Position numbers and translations under genes: made by a program. This document shows, one piece after another, positions 35,011 to 43,513 of a stretch of 64,000 bases of DNA; position 1 is the stretch's first letter, and each line of letters starts with the position of its first letter. The stretch spans positions 1,798,001-1,862,000 of the forward strand of contig NZ_CP194857.1 in assembly GCF_051020515.1 (NCBI RefSeq). Reading direction: 5' to 3'. The notes under the pieces were generated by a model. It was not told where the DNA came from. It did not search any database and was given only the letters and a program-made list of their open reading frames with translations. The stretch is from CALKWS01 sp051020515. Lineage in GTDB: Bacteria > Actinomycetota > Actinomycetes > Actinomycetales > Beutenbergiaceae.

Positions 35011-35472
35011 TCAGTCGAGGCAGAACTCGTTGCCCTCGGGGTCGGCCATCACGATGAAGCCGATACTGGTCGGTTCCTCCGGCTCGTGCCGCTCCAATCG
35101 AGTGCCGCCGAGGGCCACCAGGCGCCGGCACTCTGACTCCAGTGCCTCCATGCGTGCCTCGCCCCGAAGGTCCGAGGCGGTCCGCACATCGAGATGCACA
35201 CGGTTCTTGGCGACCTTGTCCTCGGGCACCCGCTGGAAGAAGATCCGCGGACCCGAGCCATCGGGGTCCTCCAGGGCCGAGGCACTGTTGTGCAGTTCCT
35301 TCGGTAATCCCGAATCCTCCAGGAACTGATCCCAGGCCGCCAGTGGATCGCCTCCCGGCGGCAGGTCCACCCCCGGTGGCGCGGGGTGGGTGTACCCCAG
35401 GACGTCGCGCCAGAAGATCGAGAGGGCTCGTGGATCACGGGCATCGAAGGTGACCTGAATCGTGGCGCTCAT
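35011..35472 (-). CDS. VOC-superfamily (glyoxalase-like) protein
   Basis: 153 residues with two beta-alpha-beta-beta-beta modules of the VOC fold (IQVTFDARDPRALSIFWRDVLGY; NRVHLDVRTAS; IGFIVMADPEGNEFCLD). The glutamate in the last motif could be a metal ligand. This subgroup (glyoxalase-like, DPEGNEFC ending) is widespread in actinomycetes with no fixed substrate. Coupled to the DUF488 gene upstream by a four-base overlap. Confidence 0.85.
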   Translation of the reverse strand: MSATIQVTFDARDPRALSIFWRDVLGYTHPAPPGVDLPPGGDPLAAWDQFLEDSGLPKELHNSASALEDPDGSGPRIFFQRVPEDKVAKNRVHLDVRTASDLRGEARMEALESECRRLVALGGTRLERHEPEEPTSIGFIVMADPEGNEFCLD

Positions 35473-36047
35473 CGCTGTGCTCCATCCTCGTCGTCGTGAC
35501 TGGGGGCGCCCACGCTACCGGGCACGTCCCACACGAGGCCATCCTCCCCCGCACGTGCACCCTCGGAAGGCGGGTGCGCTCGCACGGCCCCGTCGTGCAT
35601 CAGGTGGAGGACCGGGACGCCCGTCGTCATCGCCGTCACGTCCGCGATGATCCGGCGGTGGCAGCGCCACCACACCGACTCCGAGCACATCACCGCCACC
35701 CGTGCGGCGCGTGCCTCCTGAACGACCCGCGTCAGCGCGGCACGGAACTCTTCGGTGCGGGTGTAACCGGCATAGGCGCGGAAGGCCGCCACCTGCCACC
35801 ACGTGTCGGGTGAGCGTGCCTGCGCGGCCCTGGTCAGGTGCCGGCGGCCGCCCAGATGCTCCTCCCACCGGTAGCCGATGCCGGCCTCGGGCAACCAGGA
35901 CGCCAACGCGTCCCGGCCCACATCGGGGTTACGCCGACTACCGGGAAAGCGCCGCACATCCACCACGGATTCCACCTCCGCGCCGATCAGCAGGTCCCGA
36001 AGTTCCGCGCGAGACAGCGCGCCGTGACCAACGGTGAGCAGGGGCAT
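35469..36047 (-). CDS. DUF488 family protein
   Basis: 192 residues. The N-terminus MPLLTVGHGALSRAELRDLL and the motifs VVDVRRFPGSRRNPD and AVMCSESVWWRCHRRIIAD define DUF488, including its conserved cysteines. Proposed roles for the family include nucleic-acid or redox chemistry, none established. The ATG at 36047 fits the family start, so the open frame further upstream is not used. Followed by the VOC gene with a four-base overlap. Confidence 0.9.
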   Translation of the reverse strand: MPLLTVGHGALSRAELRDLLIGAEVESVVDVRRFPGSRRNPDVGRDALASWLPEAGIGYRWEEHLGGRRHLTRAAQARSPDTWWQVAAFRAYAGYTRTEEFRAALTRVVQEARAARVAVMCSESVWWRCHRRIIADVTAMTTGVPVLHLMHDGAVRAHPPSEGARAGEDGLVWDVPGSVGAPSHDDEDGAQR

Positions 36048-36210
36048 CGCACCATTGTGTGCCGCTCCTCGCCGGCGTGCAGCGTGGACGTGGCCCACGA
36101 GGCTCCTGCGCCGGACTGCCGTGCGCCGAGTTGCCCATCGCCGACAGCATCCGATGATGGAAGTGCTGCCGGGACATACCATCGGCACCGCCGAGAGGAA
36201 CGAGGAGCAG

Positions 36211-37731
36211 ATGTCAGCGATCGTTGCCGCCCACGGGCCCTTCGAGGACGACCTGGGCAGGCGCATGCTGGAACGAATGGCACACCGCGGGCCCGACGGC
36301 GTGGGCTTCCGCCGGGCGGGCGAGGGATGGGTGGGCTCGCGCTACTTGTCGATCACCGACCCCGACACCGGCGCGCAGCCGCTGGCCGGAACCCGGCAGG
36401 CGATCTGGCTGGTGGGGGACGGGAAGATCTACAACGACCGGCGCCTGCGTGACCAGCTGGGCAGCGACCGGTTCCGCACCCAGTCCGATCTGGAGGTGGC
36501 ACTGCACCTGTACGAGGACCAGGGCCGGCGCGCCTTCGAGCAGTTGTGGGGCACGTTCGCCCTGGTCATCACGGCAGCGGACGGCCGCTTCACGGTGGCC
36601 CGGGACGTGCTCGGTATCGCACCGTTGTACTGGGCACGTCGCGGGGACACGGTGCTGTTCGCCTCCGAACTGACCGCGTTCGATCCCGACTGGCGAGCCG
36701 ACGTCGAACCATTTCCGCCCGGGCACTCCTGGACCCCGGAGGAGGGGCTGATCGCCGGGCCGACCTTCCCCGGTGCCTCCCCGGTGCTGCTGAACAGCAG
36801 GGCGCCGCACGAGGAGCCCCCGCCCTGGGTGTTCGACGCGCTCCGAGACACGATCGTCCGGTCGGTGCAGCAGGGCCTGGACGCGCACGTGCCGGTGGGG
36901 GTGCTGCTCTCCGGCGGCGTCGACTCCTCCATCGTGGTGGCTGTGGCCGCCCACCTAGCCGGCCGGCAGGGGCGGACCCTGCCGACGTTCGCCGTCGGAC
37001 TCGAGGGCAGTCCCGACCTGCTCGCCGCGCGACTGGTGGCGCAACACTGCGGAACCGAGCACCACGAACTCACCTACACCGCGGTGGACGCCATCGAACT
37101 GGTGCCGCGGATCATCGCCGAACTGGAGTCCTTCGACCCCACCCTGGTGCACTCCGCGGTGCCCCACTTCCTGGTCTGTGGTCTGGCCGGGCAGCATGTG
37201 AAGGTGGTGCTGGCCGGCGAGGGTGCCGATGAGTTGTTCGCCGGGTATGCCCACTACGGGCGGCACACCTCCGGTGCGGAACTGCACGAGGAGTTGATAG
37301 AGACCCTCGAGGGGATGCACATCGGGGGGCTGCAGCGGGTGGACCGGATGGCCGGCGCCCATGGGATCGAGCCGAGGCTGCCCTTCCTGGACCTGGATGT
37401 GGTCGAGCTGGCTCTCGCGCTGCCCCCGGAGTGGAAGCTGATCGGGCCGGACCGGCCGGCCAAGTGGATGCTGCGGCGGGCGTTCGACGGGTGGCTGCCC
37501 GATGAGGTGCTGTGGCGCCGCAAGGAGCAGTTCGGTGAGGGCACCGGGATGAACGACGTGCTGCGCGAGCACTATGAGGCCACCGTCACCGAGGAGGATC
37601 TGCGCGCGAACGCCGGCGTGCTCACCCCCCCGTTGCGCACCCGGGAGGAACTGGCCTACTACCGGATGTTCACCGAGGCACTGCCCGGATTCGACGTGGG
37701 CCGCACGATCGGACGGTTCGTCGAGGCGTAG
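36211..37731 (+). CDS. Asparagine-synthetase-like protein with inactive glutaminase domain
   Basis: 506 residues with the AsnB layout: N-terminal Ntn-type domain (1-190) and C-terminal synthetase domain. The synthetase half is intact, with PP-loop VLLSGGVDSSIVV, AGEGADELFAGY and PRLPFLDLDVVELAL. The glutaminase half has lost its chemistry. The N-terminus is MSAIVAAHG, with no cysteine after Met; the Gln-binding arginine before LSI is tyrosine (SRYLSI); and the NGEIYN loop reads GDGKIYN. It is therefore probably ammonia-dependent or makes another amide. The ATG at 36211 has GAGGAG upstream. Free-standing gene, with a terminator after it. Confidence 0.85.
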   Translation: MSAIVAAHGPFEDDLGRRMLERMAHRGPDGVGFRRAGEGWVGSRYLSITDPDTGAQPLAGTRQAIWLVGDGKIYNDRRLRDQLGSDRFRTQSDLEVALHLYEDQGRRAFEQLWGTFALVITAADGRFTVARDVLGIAPLYWARRGDTVLFASELTAFDPDWRADVEPFPPGHSWTPEEGLIAGPTFPGASPVLLNSRAPHEEPPPWVFDALRDTIVRSVQQGLDAHVPVGVLLSGGVDSSIVVAVAAHLAGRQGRTLPTFAVGLEGSPDLLAARLVAQHCGTEHHELTYTAVDAIELVPRIIAELESFDPTLVHSAVPHFLVCGLAGQHVKVVLAGEGADELFAGYAHYGRHTSGAELHEELIETLEGMHIGGLQRVDRMAGAHGIEPRLPFLDLDVVELALALPPEWKLIGPDRPAKWMLRRAFDGWLPDEVLWRRKEQFGEGTGMNDVLREHYEATVTEEDLRANAGVLTPPLRTREELAYYRMFTEALPGFDVGRTIGRFVEA

Positions 37732-37755
37732 CATCGCCGGGCCGGCCACACGAGA

Positions 37756-37785
37756 ACGGGGCGCCCGTTGCCCCGGACGCCCCGT
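37756..37785. terminator. Bidirectional terminator hairpin
   Basis: ACGGGGCG (37756-37763) pairs with CGCCCCGT (37778-37785) around a 14-base loop, between the convergent asparagine-synthetase-like and opuCC genes. Confidence 0.6.
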
Positions 37786-37823
37786 CGTCGTCGTGCTTGG
37801 GCGGTGGCCTGAGTCGGCCGGTG

Positions 37824-38753
37824 TCAGTCGAGGAAGCCGTTCTCCGTCAGCCAGTCCTCGGCGACGTTCCGCTCGCCCTCTCCGTCGACGTCGATGCGTG
37901 CGTTGAGTTCGAGCATGGTCTCGTTGGTCAGTTCGGCGCTGACCGCTTCCATGACCTCGCCGATGTAGGGGTACTCATCCAGGGTCTCCTGGCGCAGGGT
38001 CACGGCCCCGGCGTACTCGACGAAGAAGCTCTGGTCATCCTCCAGCACCATCAGATCGTTGGCGACGATGCGCCCGTCGGTGGAGAACACCTCACCGAAC
38101 TCACAACCCTCGCCCACCTGGGTGTAGATGAGGTCCAGGGCCATCTCGACCACCTCGGAGTACTCGAACCCGTAGGTCTCCTCCAGACCGGGGAGCCCGT
38201 CGTCACGGGCGATGAACTCCGCGGCGGCGCAGATCCGGCCCTGGTCGGGGTTGGCCTGGACGAACTCGGCCATGTCGGTGCTGGTGGCCAGCCCGTTCTC
38301 CGCGGCGAACTCCTCCGTGGCGGCGATCCGATAGGTGTTCTCGAACGGCGCCGCCTCCAGCCACGCGATCCCGTTCTCCGTGTCGGCCTCGGACACAGCG
38401 GTCCACAGGTCCTCGGGCACGTCGTCGGGACTGTTGCCGAGGATGTTCACCCAGCCGGTTCCGGTGTACTCCCAGTAGATGTCGATCTCACCGTTCTCCA
38501 GGGCCGAGCGGACGGTGGCGGTGCCCTCCAGGCCGGTCTGGTCGGTGACCGAGGCACCGGCGTCCTCCAGCAGCGCCGCGGTCATCTGCCCGAGCAGGCG
38601 CTGCTCGGTGAACTCCTTGGAGCCGACGATGATGGTGGCCCCCTCCAACTCGCCGTCACCGGCGCCGCCGTTGCCGTCACCGTTGCATGCGGCGAGCATG
38701 AGCAGCGCGGTGGCCCCGCCCGCGATCGTTGCGGTGGTTCGCTTCCGAATCAT
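37824..38753 (-). CDS. opuCC: Osmolyte ABC transporter substrate-binding lipoprotein
   Basis: 309 residues. The signal peptide has lipobox LLMLAAC with the lipidated cysteine at residue 23. The OpuAC/ProX-type binding domain shows GATIIVGSKEFTEQRLLGQM, GEIDIYWEYTGTGW and VEYAGAVTL. Family members bind glycine betaine, choline, carnitine or related solutes; aromatic residues that could cage a quaternary amine are present (Tyr, Trp near residues 100-105). It is the last gene of the operon opuCB-opuCA-opuCD-opuCC on the minus strand. Confidence 0.9.
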   Translation of the reverse strand: MIRKRTTATIAGGATALLMLAACNGDGNGGAGDGELEGATIIVGSKEFTEQRLLGQMTAALLEDAGASVTDQTGLEGTATVRSALENGEIDIYWEYTGTGWVNILGNSPDDVPEDLWTAVSEADTENGIAWLEAAPFENTYRIAATEEFAAENGLATSTDMAEFVQANPDQGRICAAAEFIARDDGLPGLEETYGFEYSEVVEMALDLIYTQVGEGCEFGEVFSTDGRIVANDLMVLEDDQSFFVEYAGAVTLRQETLDEYPYIGEVMEAVSAELTNETMLELNARIDVDGEGERNVAEDWLTENGFLD

Positions 38754-38813
38754 GGTTTCGTCTCCTTGTGTGGGTGGTTCTGCCGGGCGTCACCGCCGCG
38801 GTCCGGGGCGGGC

Positions 38814-39592
38814 TTACAGCCCTCGTGGCCGGAGCACCTCCTCGACGACCCCGGCCAGGTAGTCGATCAACAGGGCCAGCACCGAGGTCAGGACCGCACC
38901 GACCAGTTGGATGGTGAACCGGTTCGTGGCCAGGCCCGCGGAGATGATGTCGCCGAGACCGCCGGCATTGATGTAGGTGGCCAGCGTGGCGGTGCCGACG
39001 TTGATCACCAGTGCGGTGCGGATCCCGGCCAGCATCACCGGGATGGACAGGGGGAGTTCGATCTTGCGCAGCACGGTGGCTTTGGACATCCCCATGCCGC
39101 GGCCGGCTTCCAGGACGTTGTCGTCGACCTGTTCGATCCCGACCATGGTGTTCAGCAGCACCGGGACGATGGCGTACAGCACCAGCCCGATGATCGCTAT
39201 CCAGAACCCCAGGATCAGGAACACCACGGCCAGCAGCACCAGGACCGCGATCGTGGGAACCGCCTGCAGCACAGTGAGTACGCCGATCACGTACGCCCTG
39301 ATCCGGCGGGCGAAGGGGCGGGTGAGCATGATCCCCAGCGGGATGGCGATCAGCAACGTGATCACGGTGGAGGCCGCGGTGAGCAGGACGTGGTCGCGGG
39401 CGGCATCGAGGATTCTCGGGAAGGTCAGGGTGCGGCCTCGATCGAATCCAGTTCCTGGTTCGACACGTACAGGTACAGCGCCAGGAGCACCCCCGCCAGC
39501 AGCAGCGGCATGAGCAGGTAGCTGCCGAGGCTGCGCCCACCCGCCGCCGTCCCGGTGCTGGATCTGGCCTGTGCCGCAGGTGCCACGCTCAT
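38814..39592 (-). CDS. opuCD: Osmolyte ABC transporter permease, frameshifted
   Basis: About 259 residues after repair. The N-terminal helix (YLLMPLLLAGVLLALYLYVS) and first periplasmic segment lie in one frame; the BPD_transp_1 domain with GRGMGMSKATVLRKIELPLSIPVM and NAGGLGDIISAGL lies in another. The frames join if one base is restored near 39428-39436 (IEAATLTFPRIL). The start overlaps the stop of the ATPase gene by four bases. Longer at its N-terminus than the first permease of the operon. Confidence 0.85.
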
Positions 39593-40785
39593 GTCTGCTC
39601 CTGCAGCCCGGCCCGTGATTGGTCGACCGCCGAGGCACGCATCGTGCGGATCGCCTCGTTGATCTGATCGATGTCCACCACGCCCTGGTAGGCGCCGGTG
39701 TCGTCGACGACCAGCGTGATGGCGTAACGAGCGGTGATGAGTTCGTTGAGGGCGTCGCTGAGGGTGGCGCGGGGCTCCACGACCGCCCGCGGAGCCAGCC
39801 CGACCTGGTCCAGCCGGCGCCCGTCGGCGCGACTGAGGTCCTCGGCATTGACCCAGCGCCGGGGCCGGCCGGCCTCGTCCAGCACGAGCAGTGAGGCTTC
39901 CGCTACGCCTCGCAGGGTCTGCAACGCCTCGGCCGGCGGGGTGTCGAGGCTCACCGTGGGCCATGGCCGCAACTCGATGTCGGCGACCCTGGACAGATTC
40001 AGCCGCTTCAGCGAGGCGCCGCGGCCGATGAACTCCGAGACGAAGTCGTCGGCCGGGGCGGTGAGGATCTGCTCGGGGGTGTCGTACTGGGCCACGTGCG
40101 AGCCCTCCCGCAGGATCGCGATCCGGTCGCCCATCTTGATCGCCTCGTCGATGTCGTGGGTGACGAAGACGATGGTCTTGCGCACCTCGGCCTGCAGGCG
40201 CAGGAACTCGTTCTGCAGCCGGTCCCGGGTGATCGGGTCGATCGCGCCGAACGGTTCATCCATGAGCAGCACCGCGGGGTCACCGCCGAGTGCGCGGGCC
40301 ACCCCCACCCGTTGCTGCTGGCCGCCGGAGAGTTCCTTGGGGTACCGGTCGCGGTAGGTCTCGGCCGGCATGTTGACCAGGTTCAGCAGTTCGTCCACCC
40401 GCTCGGCCGTGCGGGGGTTGTCCCAGCCCAGCAGGTGCGGGACGGTGGCGATGTTCTCCCCGATGGTCATGTGCGGGAACAACCCGACCTGCTGGATCAC
40501 GTAGCCGATCTTGCGCCGCAACTCATCCGGGTTGCCCTTGGTGACGTCCTCCCCGGCCATGATGATGCGCCCGTCGGTGGGCTCGATGATGCGGTTGATC
40601 ATCTTCATCGTGGTGGTCTTGCCGCACCCGGACGGTCCGACCAGCACGACGATCTCACCCCGGTAGATCTCCAGGTCCAGCGCATCCACGGCGTTCTGGG
40701 ACTGGCCCGGGTAGCGCTTGGTCAGACCCTCCAGGCGGATCATCACCTCGCGGTCGGCACTGGCGGTCGGTTCGGAAGTCGTCAT
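39589..40785 (-). CDS. opuCA: Osmolyte ABC transporter ATPase with CBS domains
   Basis: 398 residues. The ATPase domain has Walker A GPSGCGKTT, signature LSGGQQQR and Walker B VLLMDEPFGAID. The C-terminal third carries a pair of CBS motifs, the second clear as RATLSDALNELITARYAITLVVDDTGAYQGVVD. In OpuA/OpuC transporters the CBS pair senses ionic strength or c-di-AMP. The ATG at 40785 and the stop both overlap neighbouring genes by four bases. Confidence 0.93.
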   Translation of the reverse strand: MTTSEPTASADREVMIRLEGLTKRYPGQSQNAVDALDLEIYRGEIVVLVGPSGCGKTTTMKMINRIIEPTDGRIIMAGEDVTKGNPDELRRKIGYVIQQVGLFPHMTIGENIATVPHLLGWDNPRTAERVDELLNLVNMPAETYRDRYPKELSGGQQQRVGVARALGGDPAVLLMDEPFGAIDPITRDRLQNEFLRLQAEVRKTIVFVTHDIDEAIKMGDRIAILREGSHVAQYDTPEQILTAPADDFVSEFIGRGASLKRLNLSRVADIELRPWPTVSLDTPPAEALQTLRGVAEASLLVLDEAGRPRRWVNAEDLSRADGRRLDQVGLAPRAVVEPRATLSDALNELITARYAITLVVDDTGAYQGVVDIDQINEAIRTMRASAVDQSRAGLQEQT

Positions 40786-41426
40786 CGGATCCCCTTGGAG
40801 GTGGTCAGGCGGCGAGCGGAGTAGAACACCAGGTCGAACAACACGGCAAGGACCATCACGCCGACGATGCCGGCCAGGACCAGGTTCACCGCCACCGGGG
40901 TCCCGACCCTGCGCAGACCCTCGAAGATGAAGTCGCCATAGCCGGGGCCGTTGACGATGGCGCCGATGGCGGCGATCCCGAGCAGCACCAGGGTGGTGAC
41001 CCGGATGCCGGTGATGATGACCGGCCAGGCGAGCGGCAACTCGATCTTGAGCAACTGCTGGCGCCGGTTCATGCCCATGCCCTTGGCCGACTCGATGACG
41101 GCGGGGTCGACGCCGCGCAACCCGGTGATCGTGTTCCTCAGGATCGGCAGCAGGCCGTATCCCGTGAGCGCCACCAGCACCGGCTGCCAACCCAGCCCGA
41201 GCGGACCGAGCAACAGCACGAACAGGGCGAAGGAGGGAATGGTCAGGATGACCCCGGCGGTGGCCAGCACCAGTTCACGGGAGCGTTCGCTCTTGTAGGT
41301 GAGGATGCCGACGCTGATGCCGATGATGGTCGCCATCACGACGGACGCGCCGACGACGGCGGCGTGTTCGATCCCGAGTTCGATGAAGTCGCTGCTGCGG
41401 TTGGCGAGGAACTCGAAGAAGTTCAC
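40782..41426 (-). CDS. opuCB: Osmolyte ABC transporter permease
   Basis: 214 residues, about five to six helices. The BPD_transp_1 domain contains GYGLLPILRNTITGLRGVDPAVIESAKGMGMNRRQQLLKIELPLAWPVI, of the OpuCB/OpuBB type. First gene of the osmolyte importer operon and coupled to the ATPase gene by a four-base overlap. The promoter should lie in 41427-41552; no clear site was seen. Confidence 0.9.
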   Translation of the reverse strand: MNFFEFLANRSSDFIELGIEHAAVVGASVVMATIIGISVGILTYKSERSRELVLATAGVILTIPSFALFVLLLGPLGLGWQPVLVALTGYGLLPILRNTITGLRGVDPAVIESAKGMGMNRRQQLLKIELPLAWPVIITGIRVTTLVLLGIAAIGAIVNGPGYGDFIFEGLRRVGTPVAVNLVLAGIVGVMVLAVLFDLVFYSARRLTTSKGIR

Positions 41427-41552
41427 CGTTGTGCTCCTTCCCTCGCAGGGTCCCGGTGCGGGCTATGGCTCCTTGATGGTTTCGTGCTGACGGCGTCGTC
41501 GGTTCGTGTCATGGATCCCCGGTCCGGGCTTCCCAGTCTACTGAGGATCGCC

Positions 41553-43376
41553 TCAGTCGCGAACGAGGGCGGTGACCTCGCGCATGTACTGGTCCACCCG
41601 GGTGTAGGCCTCCCGGGTCAGGGACCGCCAGAGTTCGACCGCCAGTCGGGGGTCGCTGTGTTCGAGATCAGCGATCGCTTCGTCGGTGAGGACCATGACC
41701 TCCACGGGCCCGACGGCACGCTGGGTGGTCCGCTGGCGGTCCTGGCGGCCCAGGGAGAGTTCGCCGAAGGTCATGCCCGCACTGAGGGTGGTCAGGCGCA
41801 CCTGGTTACCCTCCGGGTCGCGTGCGGTGGTGGTGACCGTCCCGGAGACGATGAAGTACACCCCGCCGAATCGCTGGCCGATGCGACGCAGCACCGCACC
41901 GTCGTCGTAGGTTCGCGACTCCATCCGCGTCACCAGGGCCTCAGCGTCCTGCGGGCTCATCTGGGCCATCGCCGGGGAGTCGCGCACCGGTACGCGCGCG
42001 GGCACCGCGAGGTCGGGGAAGTGGCGCCGCAGCAGTTGCTCCTCGCAGTGGGCGACGGCGGTGCTGCGGGTGCTGAAGACCGGCACCTGGCCGCCGGGTA
42101 GGTGATCAACGGGCAGTACGGAGGTGAGGTTGGCGTCGGGGTCGATCAGCACCAGTCGCCGTCCGGCCGCCTCGAAGAGGTCGATCACCTCTCCCAGCAG
42201 GTTCACGGACATGCGACTGACCTCATCGACCCGGCGCGCATCGAGCACGACGAACTCCACGTCCCCGGGCAGGTCGGCGATCTCCCGGATCATCGACTCG
42301 GTGCCGGCGAACAGCAGGTCCCCGGCCAGTTCGATGATCATCGCCCGCTCGCCCGTCTCGCGCAGCCCCACCTCGGCGTCCTCGGTGCGGCGCACGTCGG
42401 AGGGAACCTCGGTGATCGGGTAGGTCGCCCGGATCGCGGACCGGCCCGCCCGGGCGGAGCGCACGAAGTGCATGTCGGTGTCTCTGGACAGCCGCTGACA
42501 GGTGGCCACGCCGCGGATGCTGTTGCCGTGCTCGTCCAGCGGCGGGGAGAAGACCGCGAGCCCGGCCTGGCCCGGCAGGACGGCGAGCGTGCCTCCCCCC
42601 ACCCCCGACTTGGCCGGCATACCGACGTTGACCACCCAGTCGCCGGCACTGTCATACATCCCGGAGGTCATCATCACCGACAGCACCCGCTCCACGGCGC
42701 CGATGTCCAGCACCTCCTCCTCGGTGCGGGGGTTGGTACCGCCGTTGGCGAGGGTGGCCGCCATCATGGCCAGGTCGCGGCAGGTGATCTGGACCGCGCA
42801 CTGGCGCAGATAGGTCTCCAGCGCGGCGGTCGGGGAGCCCTCGATGATGTCGACGGAACTGAGCAGGTAGGCCAGGGCGTGGTTGCGGTCGCTGTTGCGA
42901 CGCTCGGCGCCGTAGATCCGGGCGTTGCTGCGCAGTTCACGGCCGGCGAAGGCGGAGTAGTGCTCCTCGATCCGGGTGATCGCCGACTTGCCGCCGGCCC
43001 CCTTGAGCAACGAACTCACCGCGAGGGCGCCGGCGTTGATCATGGCGTTGGCGGGACGCCCGGACCCCGGGGCGAGGGAGATCTCGGTGAAGGATTCCCC
43101 GGAGGGTTCCACATCCACCTTCTCGTCCACGACCTCCGGGCCCAGGTCGCTCAGCGCCAGCCCGTAACTGAACGGTTTGGACAGCGACTGCATCGAGAAC
43201 GCCTTGGATGTCACCCCCACCTCGTAGATGTACCCGTCCACCGTCGCCAGGCAGATGCCGAAGTCGTCGGGGTTGATCGTGGTGCCCCGTGGGCCCACCG
43301 TGTAGGGCGTGCCCTCGCGCACCTCGGAGATCTCCGCGTGCACCCTGCGCAGGTAGACATCGATCGGGGACTCCAT
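41553..43376 (-). CDS. glsA: Glutaminase with STAS and cyclic-nucleotide-binding domains
   Basis: 607 residues in three parts. Residues 1-305 are the serine-dependent beta-lactamase-fold glutaminase (L-glutamine to glutamate and ammonia), with the catalytic S-x-x-K motif at Ser64-Lys67 (MQSLSKPFSYG), AMINAGALA and MPAKSGVGGG. Residues 340-455 are a STAS domain (MIIELAGDLLFAGTESM). Residues 475-600 are a cNMP-binding-like domain (FGGVYFIVSGTVTTT, MTFGELSLG). This three-part form is typical of Actinobacteria and suggests control by a ligand or partner. Glutamate and ammonia release would fit osmotic or acid stress, next to the osmolyte importer; that is inference. Confidence 0.93.
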   Translation of the reverse strand: MESPIDVYLRRVHAEISEVREGTPYTVGPRGTTINPDDFGICLATVDGYIYEVGVTSKAFSMQSLSKPFSYGLALSDLGPEVVDEKVDVEPSGESFTEISLAPGSGRPANAMINAGALAVSSLLKGAGGKSAITRIEEHYSAFAGRELRSNARIYGAERRNSDRNHALAYLLSSVDIIEGSPTAALETYLRQCAVQITCRDLAMMAATLANGGTNPRTEEEVLDIGAVERVLSVMMTSGMYDSAGDWVVNVGMPAKSGVGGGTLAVLPGQAGLAVFSPPLDEHGNSIRGVATCQRLSRDTDMHFVRSARAGRSAIRATYPITEVPSDVRRTEDAEVGLRETGERAMIIELAGDLLFAGTESMIREIADLPGDVEFVVLDARRVDEVSRMSVNLLGEVIDLFEAAGRRLVLIDPDANLTSVLPVDHLPGGQVPVFSTRSTAVAHCEEQLLRRHFPDLAVPARVPVRDSPAMAQMSPQDAEALVTRMESRTYDDGAVLRRIGQRFGGVYFIVSGTVTTTARDPEGNQVRLTTLSAGMTFGELSLGRQDRQRTTQRAVGPVEVMVLTDEAIADLEHSDPRLAVELWRSLTREAYTRVDQYMREVTALVRD

Positions 43377-43513
43377 GGGAACGGAGCCTAACGGCGATCA
43401 CCAGCCCCCCGCCCTGGGGCACGGCGCCGAAAGCGACGCATGTGGTCGACCACGACGGGCGGGACACTCGACTACGGCCCTAGCGTCGTCCTCGAGGGCG
43501 TGCCCGGAACCAC

